Assembly (NCBI GenBank): GCA_037951165.1 | Contig: JBBDHG010000041.1 | Coordinates: forward strand, 2,391,001-2,455,000 | Length of the DNA: 64,000 nucleotides | Reading direction: 5' to 3' | Origin: Lophius americanus | Taxonomy: Eukaryota; Chordata; Actinopteri; Lophiiformes; Lophiidae | Part shown: one piece after another, positions 12,441 to 25,800 of the stretch | Layout: the number at the start of each line of letters is the position of its first letter | Position numbering within the stretch: the stretch's first letter is position 1 | Made by a program: the position numbers and the translations under genes | The notes under the pieces: generated by a model | What the model was told of the DNA's origin: nothing | Seen by the model: the letters and a program-made list of their open reading frames with translations, nothing else | The model's database searches: none

Positions 12441-12539
12441 TAGACTTATAGTCTTAGCTATATGGTGTTATTACTATATACTTTGATCTATAACAGTTCA
12501 ATCAATATATACAGCTTAAGACCAGCATTTATATAATTT

Positions 12540-12850
12540 AGCTAAGAATTGCAGCACATGTTTGAGCACATTTTGATCCATTATTTCTTGTGCTCTACTT
12601 GACTGAACAGGTTCATACTGGAAGCCAGTGGCAGCACGTACATGCTAAAGAATAGGGGTCCAAGGACGGAGCCCTGGGGGACGCCACAGATCCAAAGGCA
12701 TTTTCGAAATTTCTATTGGAAAAGTGAGATTTCTTTGGCGTATTAAAGCACGTAAGGATTTATTAATAATAAACAGAACTAAGTAACTTGATGCAACGTT
12801 AAAAAAGTCTAATAAGGTCAAACAGTTTTCTAAAAACATGTTGTACCAAA
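12540..12850 (-). mobile_element. RT-fragment short element, decayed minus copy
   Basis: On the minus strand, around 12640-12690, it reads a VPQGSVLGP-like segment (plus strand GGAGCCCTGGGGGACG). It is flanked by the same AT-rich context as the other copies. TTAA-type ends were not located. Confidence 0.5.
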
Positions 12851-13130
12851 ACGTTCAGTTAATCTTATTAAAATAGACTTTTTATTTCCAGTGAAATAAA
12901 ATCTGATTTTTTTAATTTTATTATATACTGTTTATAAAAAACAGTATATAAAACACAGGTCAAAGGGCACTCTGTATGTTTTTTTGAAAAGTTCTACATA
13001 AATAAAGTTTTTTTTTTTAAATCTCTATTTTTTTACAACAAAAAAAAAACATAAGTCCAAAGGTAACATGGTTTTATGGGAAATAGATGAAAAGTGATTT
13101 AAGTAAGTAGTGGGGGTGTAAGAGAAGCAA

Positions 13131-13167
13131 AGGCGTGTGTGTGTGTGTTTTGTGTTTGTGTGTGTGC

Positions 13168-13203
<36 letters not shown>

Positions 13204-13232
13204 GTGTGTGTGTTTTGTGTTTGTGTGTGTGC

Positions 13233-13266
<34 letters not shown>
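13131..13266. repeat. (TG)n microsatellite
   Basis: Two TG tracts contain the same interruption (TTTTGTGTTTGTGTGTGTGCATA), so a roughly 70-base segment has been duplicated. Confidence 0.9.
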
Positions 13267-13267
<1 letters not shown>

Positions 13268-13702
13268 GGGTGAGGGTTAGCAGGTGTTTCATGGTTAGAG
13301 AGTTTGTTTTCTCAAAGGGAGGAGTGAGTCAGCTCCCCGCTGCCGGGTTGGGTCGGCCCGCCTGACAGAGTTCTGCCAGTCTGGTATTTCTCACAAAAAC
13401 AGACTGCTGCTATTTCTTTTTCTCCACAACTATAAAGTTCAAAGGAACCAAAGGAGATGACACCGAGGTTATATGTGCAGTTTAAACCGGTCAGAAAGAC
13501 ATGGAGGGATTTAAAGAAATGTACGTTACATAACGCTCTTACAATATAATTATCAAATTTACTGCATGAAATTTAACGGTATGGAGGAAGGTCATGTTCT
13601 GAGAGAGAGAAGGTGGGGAAAGAAGAGAGGAAGAGGAGGGTGACGAGGTGATTAAACTGGTTTCTCAGTGGAAAAATTTAAGTTTGTGTGGACCTCATTA
13701 AT

Positions 13703-14473
13703 TATTGTGTGTGTGTGTGTGTATGTGTTTGTGTGTGGGTGTGTGTGTGGGTGCATGTGTACGTGTGTGTGTGTACGTGGGTGTATGTGTGTGTCTGTGT
13801 GCGTGTGTGTGTTTGTATGTGTGTGTGTGTATGGGTGTGTGTGTTTGTGTGTGTATGTGAGTGTGTGTGTGTTCGTGTGTGTGTGTGTGTACGTGTGTGT
13901 GGGGTTGTATGTGTGTGTGTGTGTACGTGTGTGTGTGTGCGTGTATGTGTAAGTGTCTTTGTATGGGTGTGTAGGTGTGTGTGTTTGGGTACGTGTGTGT
14001 GTGTGTCTGTGTGTGTGTGTATGTATGTGTGTGTGTGTGTGTATGTACGTGTGTGTAAGTGTGTATGTGTCTGTGTGAGTGTGTATGTACGTGTGTCTGT
14101 GTGTATGTATGTGTGTGTATGTATGTGTGTGTGTGTCTATGTGTGTGTGTGTATGTATGTGTGTATGTATGTGTGTGTGTGTATGTACGTGTGTGAGTGT
14201 ATATGTATATGTGTCTGTGTGTATTTATGTATGTGTGTGTGTGTGTATCTGTACATGTGTGTGTGTGTATGTGTGTGCGTACATGTGTGTGTGTGTATGT
14301 GTGTGCGTACATGTGTGTGTGTGTATGTATGTGTGTATGTATGTATGTGTGTGTGTGTGTGTGTATCTGTACATGTGTGTGTGTGTATGTGTGTGCGTAC
14401 ATGTGTGTGTGTGTATGTGTGTGCGTACATGTGTGTGCGTGTATGTGTGTGTGTACGTGTGTGTGTGTGTGTA
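13703..14473. repeat. 770-base TG/TGTA imperfect microsatellite
   Basis: Nearly pure alternating TG is interrupted by GTAC, GTAT and GGG variants. Higher-order repeats such as GTACATGTGTGTGTGTATG are present. Long apparent reading frames on both strands (Cys-Val and His-Thr rich) are products of the repeat, not genes. Confidence 0.95.
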
Positions 14474-14969
14474 ATTTATGAAGTGTTTTTTAAAAGAAGG
14501 AATGGATGCTCGGTTGTTGACTCAGCGTCACAAAGCCAGAAAGGTTGGGGTAAAGAGGCCAGACTCAGAGTGTGTCTGCGTGAACGGACCTGACTCTGAA
14601 CCCCTCATATAATTAGAAGCTGGAATGGGATATGTGCTAAGTCTGGCCCGGACGTTTGTTTCCTGTATTAATGAACTGTGCTGTTAAAGTCACAGAGCGT
14701 GCTAACGTTACATAAGAGGTTAGGACTCTGGTGAAGACCCGCCTCCAACCTACAACACCTTCTTATGGACATTTATCTTCCCCTCATGGACGTAAGGAAG
14801 GGATAAAACGATCCTCTCAATGCACAGTCAGACAAAAAAGTACATCTTTGTAGCTTTAGGGGTACGATGGTTTGTCAGTACTTCTAAGGTACAGCCGTAT
14901 TTGTACTTTGTACAACAACGGACCTTTATAAAGGCTACAAACATGTCTTTTACAGGGTACAGTAGCATC

Positions 14970-15042
14970 ATTTTTATTATATATATACACATACATACAT
15001 ATATACATACACAAACACACAAATACATGTTTTTATATATAA

Positions 15043-15079
<37 letters not shown>

Positions 15080-15318
15080 TAATACTAATATAATAATAAC
15101 AATAATACATAATAGTTAAATATGTATATAGTTATCTGTATTTATATATATGCATATATGCATGCATACTGTTTACATACAGATATATATTTTTATATAT
15201 ACATACATATATATATGTTTATATATACATACATATATATATGTTTATATATACATACAGATATATATATATATATATTTATATATACATACATATATAT
15301 ATGTTTATATATACATAC

Positions 15319-15355
<37 letters not shown>

Positions 15356-15445
15356 TATATATACATACAGATATATATATATATATATGTTTATATATAC
15401 ATACAGATATATATGTTTATATATACATACAGATATATACAAATG
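14970..15445. repeat. TATATACATACAGA tandem array
   Basis: AT dinucleotides combine with a recurring unit of about 34 bases (TTTATATATACATACAGATATATA). It is low-complexity DNA likely to form cruciforms. Confidence 0.9.
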
Positions 15446-18150
15446 ATATGTTCATTTGTATATAGTTCCCTTTAGGTCCATTTATTAGCCCTAGCGGTTA
15501 CGTTAGCGTAGAGTGTACCTTGGGGGGCGAAGAGGGACCCTTATCTCTGCGAGTGTAAGTACAGAGAGTTACTCAGGTAAAGGTGATCAGACTCTCACTG
15601 CTGGGACTGAATAGCTTTCTTTTCCAACCCAGAGACGGACTTCTTGATCCCCACGGATAAACCCACAGAACCTGTTCAGATCAACAATTCATTCATTCAT
15701 CACCCCTGGCTGCTAATCCTATTCTATCATTTATGTCTATGAGTCACCAACCGCTCTCTCTCTCTCTCCCCCGCACACACACAGAACCGGATCCCAACGG
15801 ACTCATCGCCTACTATCTCTCTCTCCCTCTCTCTCTCCATCCACCCATACATTTTAATCTATGTTATTATTGTGATGTTATATTTCAGATTCTAAAAAAT
15901 ACAAGACTTAGTGTAAAACATTGTCCAGTCTTAAAAGGGCAAATAACAAGCGACTACATTGATCTTTAAGGTTCTGATGGGAGCCTTTTGGATGAGAGGT
16001 GAAACATCTTCAAACCTTGAATAAAGACGTCCTTTGGTTTGTAAATTGTGATTAAACCTCGTGGGATTATCGCCACACTAGTTACCCTGACCCCAAAATA
16101 CATTGACCAGCCTACTTGTTGTCTCAGCTTCAGAGAAAACCCTCAGACTACACTACCTTGAAAATTTGTAACATTCTAATTTTTATGAAACTGAACAACG
16201 ACAACAAAAAAAACGAAATAAAAAAAAAATCTGCACCTTTTTAGTGTTTGGTGTTTTTTTGTTGTTGTTGTTGTTGTTCATAACTGCTAAATGAAATCTA
16301 GTCCCAGTCAGGACCCACATGGAAATGCATTGTGATACTAGTTTAAGGCTGAAATGGTAAAGATAATAGCGATAATATATTTTAAAATTTCAAACATGTC
16401 TGAATCTTTAATAATTAAGATCATAATATCAGAAAGAACAAAGACTTGTATTGTATATAAGATTGTATTTACATGGTTGTGATCGGTGCAGTGCTCAGTG
16501 TATTATACATTTTTTGCATTAACTAATTTGTATTATGTTAAAGATCAGCGTCTTATTGAAAGAAAAACTTTTTTTTTTAACTTTGACTCACAAATGTAGG
16601 TTTAGTGAACCAGTGTTATGGTCGCGCCGTTAATGCTAACTACGTTAGCATGTTTATGGCAATTCCCATTATGTTAGCATTAAGCTAACGGACCAAGCGC
16701 TAATTATTTTCCACATTGTTGTGAGGCAGTGAACGTTCAGACTGGACCTGGAAGCCTTTATCTCTTATTTGAAGAACAGTTTTTATGCCAAAGTGAACGT
16801 TTACGTTCGTGGAGAGCAGCATAAGAGGACAAAATTAAACTGAAGCCTCCGGCGGTTCCCATTGGTCCACAGGGTGCTGATAGGCAGGGAAGCCGGTGTA
16901 CCGGAAACGCGGATGGCTTGCGCCGGTAGTAATTTCAAAATAAAGGCGTAAAAAAAAAATCTTAAAAAAAGACGATTATATATCGGTATTTTGACTTTCC
17001 ATCGATTTGAGTGGATCGTTAAAAACCGATATACAGACATGGATCGGTGAATCACTACAACCCTAATGAACAGGCTTACGGTGAAGACTGTCATCTTTGC
17101 TTAAACCTCCACAAGAGGGAGCCAAACACTACAATATAGAAGAAAAAAACAAACATACTCGACCCGATGCAAGCCATGAAGGAACTAATTAAAGTCAACA
17201 CTGACACTGTAGACACAGATAGAGGCCGTAATAATAAACACAACTCGGTTCACTCCTTATTTCTTTTGGTCAACAGAGTTTGGAGCAACAATTAGAAACC
17301 ATGTGAAGGTAAGAGAGTTTAACATCCAGTCTGAATAATGACAGTCACGTCAAATGATCCAAAGAGAATAATGAGCAATGTACAAATGTTTACATGTGTT
17401 CATCTCTCCTCATCTTGCTGAATGGAGATAACCTCTCCCTCTCCTTCTCATCATAGTCCCTGATCATCTAACCTTTTCTCTCTCTGCTTTTTCCAGTTGT
17501 ATTTCATCTGACTGAATCTCTTTGACTCACTTTTCCAACTAGGAGCCAACCATCCCTCCATCTCCCCTAATCTCCAGACAGCCACTTTGAACATGGAGCC
17601 CTGTCTCCCCTCCGGTCAGCCCTTGGTCTCCTGATGAGATTTGACCACTCCCCCTTTTCCCCCTCGCTCACCTGTGTCTCACTTCTCAAACATGGGAGCT
17701 CGATCCAAAAGGAAGTTCAACTTAATTCTGAGATGTACGGCCAAATCCAGAGAACTCTCTCCCGCAATATTTGTCCTCATGGTCATGAGGTAATAATAAC
17801 GGCGTCAGGGATATTATGGAACTGTCATCGCCACCGCTGCAGATCCTTCGTGTTAACGTTATATATATGTGTATATTTTCCTTCACTCAGTTATGTGATT
17901 AAAAAATAAAAATTTTGAAATAAAAATCAACTAATATCATCAGATCATCATTTAGAAGAATACCCAACTATTGGGAAATGTGAGAATTTTACCACATTAC
18001 TCAACAGTGTCAGTAAACAAAGAGTTGAGCAGTATTTGTGAAGCTCTGCAGTCAACCAGGCCGGGAAGTTGGTCAAACACAAAAAATTCAAAATCATTGA
18101 TTTTTTCCCCTGTTTATCTGCAGAGATAACAAATTGATCAAAGTTTCTCA
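15446..18150. other. Intergenic upstream of C3 gene A
   Basis: Unique-looking AT-rich DNA with short CT runs (15757-15830) and a GTT run (16257-16278). No exon or RNA gene is recognised in it. Confidence 0.5.
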
Positions 18151-18273
18151 ACTGCTGCTGGGAAATCATGTGTTTGTGTTTACCTTTACATGTGTGCAAA
18201 AAAAACGATGGAATAAAAAGAGGGTTCTGCAGAGACGGTCTGCGCAGATAGCGGATCAGGATCGGGAAGGAGG
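18150..18273 (+). promoter_or_regulatory. Proximal promoter and 5' UTR of C3 gene A
   Basis: Upstream of the start codon are CTGGGAAA (18158-18165, the STAT3/acute-phase core), two overlapping FOXA-type motifs TGTTTGT and TGTTTAC (18171-18183), and a TATA-like ATAAAAAG (18213-18220). This predicts transcription start near 18245 and a very short 5' UTR. Liver FOX factors and IL-6/STAT3 control are established for C3-type acute-phase genes, so the arrangement is plausible. Site function is inferred. Confidence 0.5.
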
Positions 18274-18350
18274 ATGAGGAAGACTCCGATGTGGCTGTTG
18301 GCCTCGCTGGCTTTTGCTTCGCTCACTTTTCTGGCTGACGGAGCTCCAAT
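18274..18350 (+). CDS. c3: C3-A exon 1: signal peptide
   Basis: Encodes MRKTPMWLLASLAFASLTF and then LADGAP: a basic start, a hydrophobic core and small residues for cleavage near ADG. It ends in phase 2 (AT|gtatgt), and exon 2 restores a Met. Human C3 also has SPM at this junction. An L2 3' tail sits only about 30 bases into the following intron. Confidence 0.9.
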
Positions 18351-21300
18351 GTATGTAGAACCACTTTACCATTACACATTATGTAATGCTTTGAGATTTG
18401 ATCCAAATGAAAAGTGCGTTATAAATAAAAAGTATTATTATTATTATACGTGCTTAAGCAAATCTGTGCAAAGGTAATGTAAAGAATTTGTTTATTCAGC
18501 CCTTGTTAAGGATTCATAAATGGCTTGTACGTAGTTTACTCATGAAGTTGTAAACACTTTACAAATCATTAATAAGCTGCTTTAACTCATTAGATATAAA
18601 GGGTTTCGGAAACCTGAGGCTTGCCAAATAGTGAGCCCACTTATCTATCCTGCCAACTTGATCTTGCCAAATAGTGAGCCGCTCTGATAAACTGAGAGCT
18701 ATGGTATAAGCTTTTTATTAACGGTAATTTATGACTTTGAAAAATTGTTTGTAGCCTAATTTATAACCAAAGTATAAACCATTTATAAATCCTTCATAAA
18801 AGTAACCTTGTTGTGAAGCGGTACCTAATATTCATATTCTTTTAATAAGAGCAACAATATCATACTTTTTTTATTTGTACATTTATCATAGATTTTAAAT
18901 AGTATGAGGACAAACATTAGGAAGACTCAGACTTATGACATGCTATCATTGTCTTGTATAATTTGGTGTCTCAACTCCGATGATGCTAAAGTGTGAACGA
19001 CAAATCGGATCGAACAAATGTTTACTGTTGACATCAGCAGGAGAGCTTGCTAACGTAGCCGTCAGCAGCACATTGCATTGAGATGCGCTGCATGATGCCT
19101 TCAATGTCTACTCGGTAACAATCAGCTCTACGTGCGAAAGGTTGATTGTAACGCCAACGTCATCTAGATGTGGTCAAAAACAGTATTTGGCAAGAAACTT
19201 GAATAAACATTTTTGAAGGAGTCATTTGTACATGTTTTCCGGGTTACATCAAATTGATTAATAGACATAAGGAGAATAGTGAAAACTACTCTTTTTGTTG
19301 CCCCCCCCCCCCTTACACTGAAATTACAATTTTGCGCCTTTCCACAATATCATCATTCACAATATCAAGATTGAGATATTTAATCAAAGATAAAGCACTA
19401 AATCTATTTTGTACGTATCACTAGCCATAACTCCTCCTTTTTGGTTTGTTACGTAAGCGGTCTCCGAACAGGAGTCAAGGTCTTTCCAACGAGTCCAGAG
19501 GGTCGGCCTATTTTTTTGAGGCTTTGCAGCCGAATTGGCCAACAGAATCTGTGGCCTTGATAAAAAATTAGGTATTTATTCAATGCTTGAACAATCAAGG
19601 TAAACACGAGATTAATCATTATGTGCCACGGTCCATGTTTGATATCATCTGAACAAATATGGATATTCTCCCGTTGGGGGTTTGTGTCAACAGAAACTTT
19701 AGCACACCATCTGTTTGGATTCGTTCTCCACTTCGGGCTCGTCGTTTCCCCTATAGGAACACAACGTTATTCAACCGAAACAAAAACGTATGCAGCATTA
19801 TTCGATCATGTTCAGCAATGGTTGAACCCCGCCCCCGAAGAAATGGACTAGGAAACTCCATAATTGGTTTACAGTGCCTGTGATGAATATAATGAGAACT
19901 TGATTGACAGGAAAAAAAACCCTTGTTCCGCTTCAGAATATCAACCTCCTTTGTCTCTCAACGCTTTTCCACAGGAAGTTGATGTCGGCCCCCAATTTAC
20001 TGCGGGTAGGAGCATCAGAAAACATATTTCTGGAGTGTCAAGACTGCCCTGATGATCATCCAAACATCAGGGTCGAAATCAACGTGATGAACCACCCGAC
20101 TAAGAACAAAAGGCTGGCGTCGGCATTTGTGACCCTCACCAGAGCAAACGACTTCCAGCAGATCGGCAAAATAACCGTAAATTGAATAGTTACTGTTTAT
20201 TTTGCTTTTAACAGTGATTATTAAATCCTCAAGCTTTGTACGCCAATAGACCTTGGTGCGAGGAAGAACTGGATTGATTTTTGAAGAGTTGAGTTGTATA
20301 TTTCTGACAGTTTGGGCCGTCTTACTATTTTTGGGCCATAATTTCTAAACCATTGGTGTCCTTTAGTCCAAAATTGGTGCCTATGAATCCAATCGAGGAG
20401 GTCTTTCTCGTTCATATCATAATTTATCCATATTTTTACACAACATTTCATATTTTACCCAGTTCGGGGACATAACTTCATATTTTATTTGAGGGCTTCC
20501 ATCAGGGGGGATTGCTCGTACAGAGAAGGGGATCGGGGACTTTTCGGGGATATAGTTCTAGTACCAGTTCTCTACCAGGATTCAGAATCCAGGAAAGGCC
20601 CACCCTTCCCCTCATACACTTGTTGTGTCTCCACACCCTGTTTCCAGATCCCTGCCGGTGACTTCAGTAGGGACGCCAACATAAAGCAGTATGTTTACCT
20701 GCAAGCTCAATTTCCAGACCGAGTGCTGGAGAAAGTGGTCTTAGTGTCCTTCCAGTCTGGGTACATCTTCATCCAGACTGACAAGCCCCTCTACACGCCG
20801 AAGAGCAGAGGTAAATATCCAATACGACCTCAGTGTCGAGAAACCAGTCCACCCCTGTGAGAATATGTGAGGTAGCCTATTACAATTAAAATATGTACCA
20901 GTGATTCTTAATGTTCCTTTTAGAACGAATGGCGGAATGTTTTACCGGTTAACTTTATTTTCTGGCCTTTATTTGACAAAGTCAAACATTGGTTGGAACG
21001 TCTGTCTACAAGTCTTTTCTCTGTCTGTCAGTTCAATACAGGATGTTTGCAGTGACGCCCCAAATGGAGCCGGTAGAGAGGGATGAGGCTACCCAAACTG
21101 ATACCACTATTTCCATTGACATTGTGGTAATTATTTCTTCTACCACAAACACATATTTAATTTGCTTATAGTTGTATTAAGAGCTGTAACTTGGAACACA
21201 AAGGCTCCGGATAAGAAAGCACATCATCGAACTCTACACTCAATTATATCCCTGAGAAGTCAGGGATGTTATGGAGTCATCATCGCAGCGTCTGCCGTAG

Positions 21301-22798
21301 ATCCTTCTAGCTAACGCGATAACAAAAAAAAAAAAGGTTCATGGATCATTTTCAAATTTCAGACCCCCGCAGACGTTAGTGCGAGGAAGAACTGGAGTAA
21401 TTTGTGGAAAGTCTGGTTGTATGTTTCTGAAACCAGGCAGTAGCGCTATAATCGATCAAACGGCCAATTTAGTCCAAATTTGTTGCTTATGAATCGACTT
21501 GAGGAGATCCATCCTGTATATGTTGTCTTACTCTCGTAATTCATATTTTATTCCCTAGGGGGAGTTTTTTTTGTTTGTTTGTTTGTACTCAGAAACTATT
21601 CCATGGATTATTTTCAAGTTTCATACGCCTGTAGACTTTAGTGCGAGGAAGAACTGGTGTGATTGATCAACTGTATATTTCCGACACTAGGAGGGAGTTT
21701 ATCTTGAAAAGTTTTGGGGCCATAATATCTGAATCGTTAGTACGATTAGTTAGTTTCGCTGCTTATAAACAGACTTTAGATCGATCTAGTATGCCTTGTG
21801 TTTTACTCTTCAAGTTCATATTTTACTCACTAGGGGGATTTAAAAACAATTTTTTTTTTTTACGAAAAATACTCTGATATAACCTCTTACACATTTCACC
21901 GATTCAGTCCAAATTTGTTGCCTATGATTTGACTCGAGGATATCTATCTTGTTTACGTCTTAGTTTACTCTAAAAGTATATATATTTTGCTCACTAGGGG
22001 GAGCTCCTTCTTTCTTTCTTTTTTTTTTTACAAGAAACATTACCCTAACTTTTGGTTCTTGCTGCGTTGGTTAACTTTTGCGTTGAGTAGATTTAGCTTC
22101 AATACATCGAATTTGCATCTCAAAGTTCATCTCCTACTCACTAGGGGGAACTTCTTTTTAAGGCAAATACTGTGGATAAAGCTTCACACTTAATTTGAGG
22201 AGTTCAATCAGAGGGGATTGCTAGTACAATGCAGGGCATTGGGGGGCTTGTCTGGGATAAAACTGATGCTACGGTTTGTGTTTTTGCCACGCTAAAAAAA
22301 ATACTTCATCAAGTAGCTGAGTTGCACCTTCAACACAACAGACAGAGGAAACGATCACAGACCACCATAAAAACCACTAATCAATCTTGTTTTTATTGTA
22401 GAGTCCTGATGGAATCATTTTCCCACTCGATCCGGTCTCCCCGGCGGCAGGAATCATAAGCGGAGGCTACGGTATTGCTGATGTCGTCAGGTGGGAATTT
22501 AGTAATGACAAATTCTACTTTCTATCCATCCATCCAATGATTTTCTCCCACTCTTCCAAAGTCGTGTCACATTGTCCCAGTTCTCCACTATATATATACA
22601 GATATATGTTTATTGCACACGAGTCAGTATTGAATCGTCATCGATGAAGAACTGGATGGATTTTTGGGTTGTAAGTTTCCAACACAAGGGAAACTCTTTT
22701 CACCAAAAGTTATGGGGCCATAATTTCTCAACCGTCCGATTTAGTACAAATTTGGTTCATATGAATCGACTCAAGTAGAGCTGTCTTGTACACGTATG

Positions 22799-22865
<67 letters not shown>

Positions 22866-25800
22866 TTAACTGTAATAGATCACAATTTGCTCAATAGGTG
22901 GAGGTGGCTTTTTTAACCAACACCACCGCTTTTTCAGACATGGGGTGGGGAGAGTGTCAGGAGTTCTCTGTGACAGAAGAGTAGCAGCAGGAGGGAAGGG
23001 AAAGGTCCACAACATGTTAGTGAAACCAGCCCGTCTGTATGGTTTGGAGTTGGAGGGTTCTGACCAGAAGACAGGAGGCGGAGCTAGAGGTGGCAGGGAT
23101 GCAGATGTTCCCATTTTCTTTGGGATGGGGAGGAGTAGAAAGCAGGGCATCAGACGGATGATGTGGTTTGGACAAGTGAAGAGGAGTGATGCTGGATCTA
23201 TTGCTAGAAGGATGCTGCAGATAGATCAGGAACTTAAAAGCAATGGTTTGTGAAAATCTGGACCGACATCAAGAAAAAAAACTGCAAATGGATGGAGTGG
23301 AATCAGCCTCATCGCAAGATGTGGAATTGTTCCCCTTAAATTCTAATGTGTAGATTTCAATAGAAATAGTAAAAGGAGAGAAAAAAATAAGAAAACAGAA
23401 ATGTGTTTATTGCTACTAATTTTAAAACCATTCAGCCAACGAGGGATAAAAATGCATGTAAAACAATCATTGGCTGGAATGCAGTTGGAACGGCGCAGGA
23501 TCTTACATCGCCGACATTAAAACAGACTTTACCAATATTTAAATCTTTGCCTAATTATTGAAATGTGTGTTCTTGTGTGTGTGTGTTCCGTCTGTGTGTA
23601 GTCTTGGACTGTGGAAGATGGTGGCTAGGTTCAAAAGCAACCCACAGCAGAGCTACACGGCAGAGTTTGAGGTCAAGGAATACGGTAAGTCCCTCTTTGA
23701 CTGCTCGGTTATTTCAAACCGGGGCTGGGCGATTCATTGTAAAAAGATCAAGATATCGATTCCGACGTACAAACAATTACACTTCAGAAGTACAGCGACT
23801 CTCCAGCATTCTAATCTATAATGTGAGCAAAGCCTCGCTAACCTAGCTAGGTTTTGGGCTTTAAGAGCGTGGCCTTATTGGTAGTTTTTATCTGTAACCA
23901 GGGGTATTATGGGAGTTGATAAATGCAAAAAGGAGCTAATGCTTGACCAAGCTAAGCGCTATTCTAAACGCTAAGTTAAAGATTCAGCGCTAACTAGGAG
24001 GTCTGCTGAGTAGCTGTAGAGCTAACATTCACCGCTGCTAATCTCTTTCACTCGTGACAACATGGAGAAGGCGCACAATGGAGCGTACAATCCAGCCAGA
24101 ATCGCCCAGCCCTATTTCAAACCCACAAAAAGCCGTCACATTCACTGATTCCATGCCGACACGTAATTGGAATAACTAAATGTTTTTCAAATTTTCAGTG
24201 CTGCCCAGTTTTGAGGTGAAACTGATACCCGTGACTCAGTTCTTCTATGTGGACAGTCCAGAGCTCAGCATCAACATCCACGCTACGTATGTGAAGGTCT
24301 TTGTTTGGTGTCTGAGGAGATCAGACTTGAGTGCCCAAAATGATTGACAGAGAAAGTGAAGGACGTTGTTCAGACGCTGTGTTGATACTGTTTTCCTATT
24401 TTTGTTTTTTTGTGACTCTGTTCCGTTTTTGACTCTCCTGTTTCCCGTCAATGCGACCTCCTGTCCTTCTCTTGTGGTTTTTTTAGGTATCTGTTTGGTG
24501 AAGAGGTGGATGGGGCGGGCTACGCGGTATTTGGAGTCATAGTGGATGGTCAGAAAAACAGCTTTACGAGTTCGCTTCAAAGAGTGCAGGTCAGCACATC
24601 ATCCACCTCTACCTCGATCTTTTGACCGGTTGAGTCGTCATTCTGCCGGCACACCGGATCGTTTTACAGCGGGGCCTTTAGCAGTGCTAAAACAAAAATC
24701 AGCAAGACTCTAAAATGTTGAGGGTTTTTTCAAATGAATCATTATATTCCTAGTTAAAGATATGTTATTTCTTATATCGAGGCTCGCGGAAAAATGCATA
24801 CAATGAAAAAAGTACTTTGGAATTTGGAATCTACAGTGTTTCTATACTATTGTACAATATCTAAAGCACATTTTGAAAAAATATCATTTCATATTAGATC
24901 GTGAGGGGCCTCGGAAAGGTGACACTGAAGAAGGAGCACATCACGGAGGCCTTCAAAGACATCCTGAAACTGGTGGGGAACCCCATATTTGTAGCTGTCA
25001 GTGTGCTGACAGAAAACGGTAAGGACAAGGGAATGTGTCTTTGGCCTCTAGCGGTGTGTTTGATCCTGTAGTCATCATATTACAAAATCTTTTTTTTGGC
25101 GGCATTTTGCATGTGTTCTGACTTGTTGAAATGAATCCACACGGTGCGTTTTACGAAACCAATTGCACGACATTTGAACGTGAAAATAAAAGGTTCTAGT
25201 CCATTATATGTTCTATGTTGGCTGTGTTCAGGGACTGCAGGGCTCGTGGCTGGCTCTGTTCCGTCGCTAGTTTTTTGCCGCCCTGCCAATGTTAGCTTCT
25301 TGAAACTTGCTTTGTTCCTTTGGGTGATTAAATTTGGAGTTTTAGGTTGTGCGAAATGTTTTCGGGGTCGTTCCTTTGCGGCCTCCTTGCGCCGATCAAT
25401 CTGCGCCGAGCTACACTTTAAGTCTTGTTCCTCCTGCTCCGTTCAATGTCCATCACACACCTGTCGTCCATCTCAGTCTTTATCAATCGCAGTTGGTTCC
25501 TGACCAGGTAAGCCCGCCCCCCGACACTGACAGACACTCAAACTATTCCATAGGAGACGTTGTGCTGGGACAATCTTTGTTATTAGTGTTCCACAGGTGA
25601 TTTCAGAAAATGACGGACCAAAACAAACCTTATACAAAAGTATCAGGATGTGTGGTGAAGTTCTAAATCAGTTAATCAGGAAAATGAAAGTCCTGCAATC
25701 TGTTTGTGTTTCTTCTTTGACACACAGGTGGAGAAATGGTGGAGGCCGAGTTGAGAAATGTTATGATTGTCACGTCGCCGTACACCATCCACTTTAGGAA

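Noticed and set aside
13688..14593. Apparent 301-codon plus-strand and 234-codon minus-strand proteins
   Set aside because: They are translations of TG/TGTA repeats (Cys-Val and His-Thr runs) on both strands of the same DNA.
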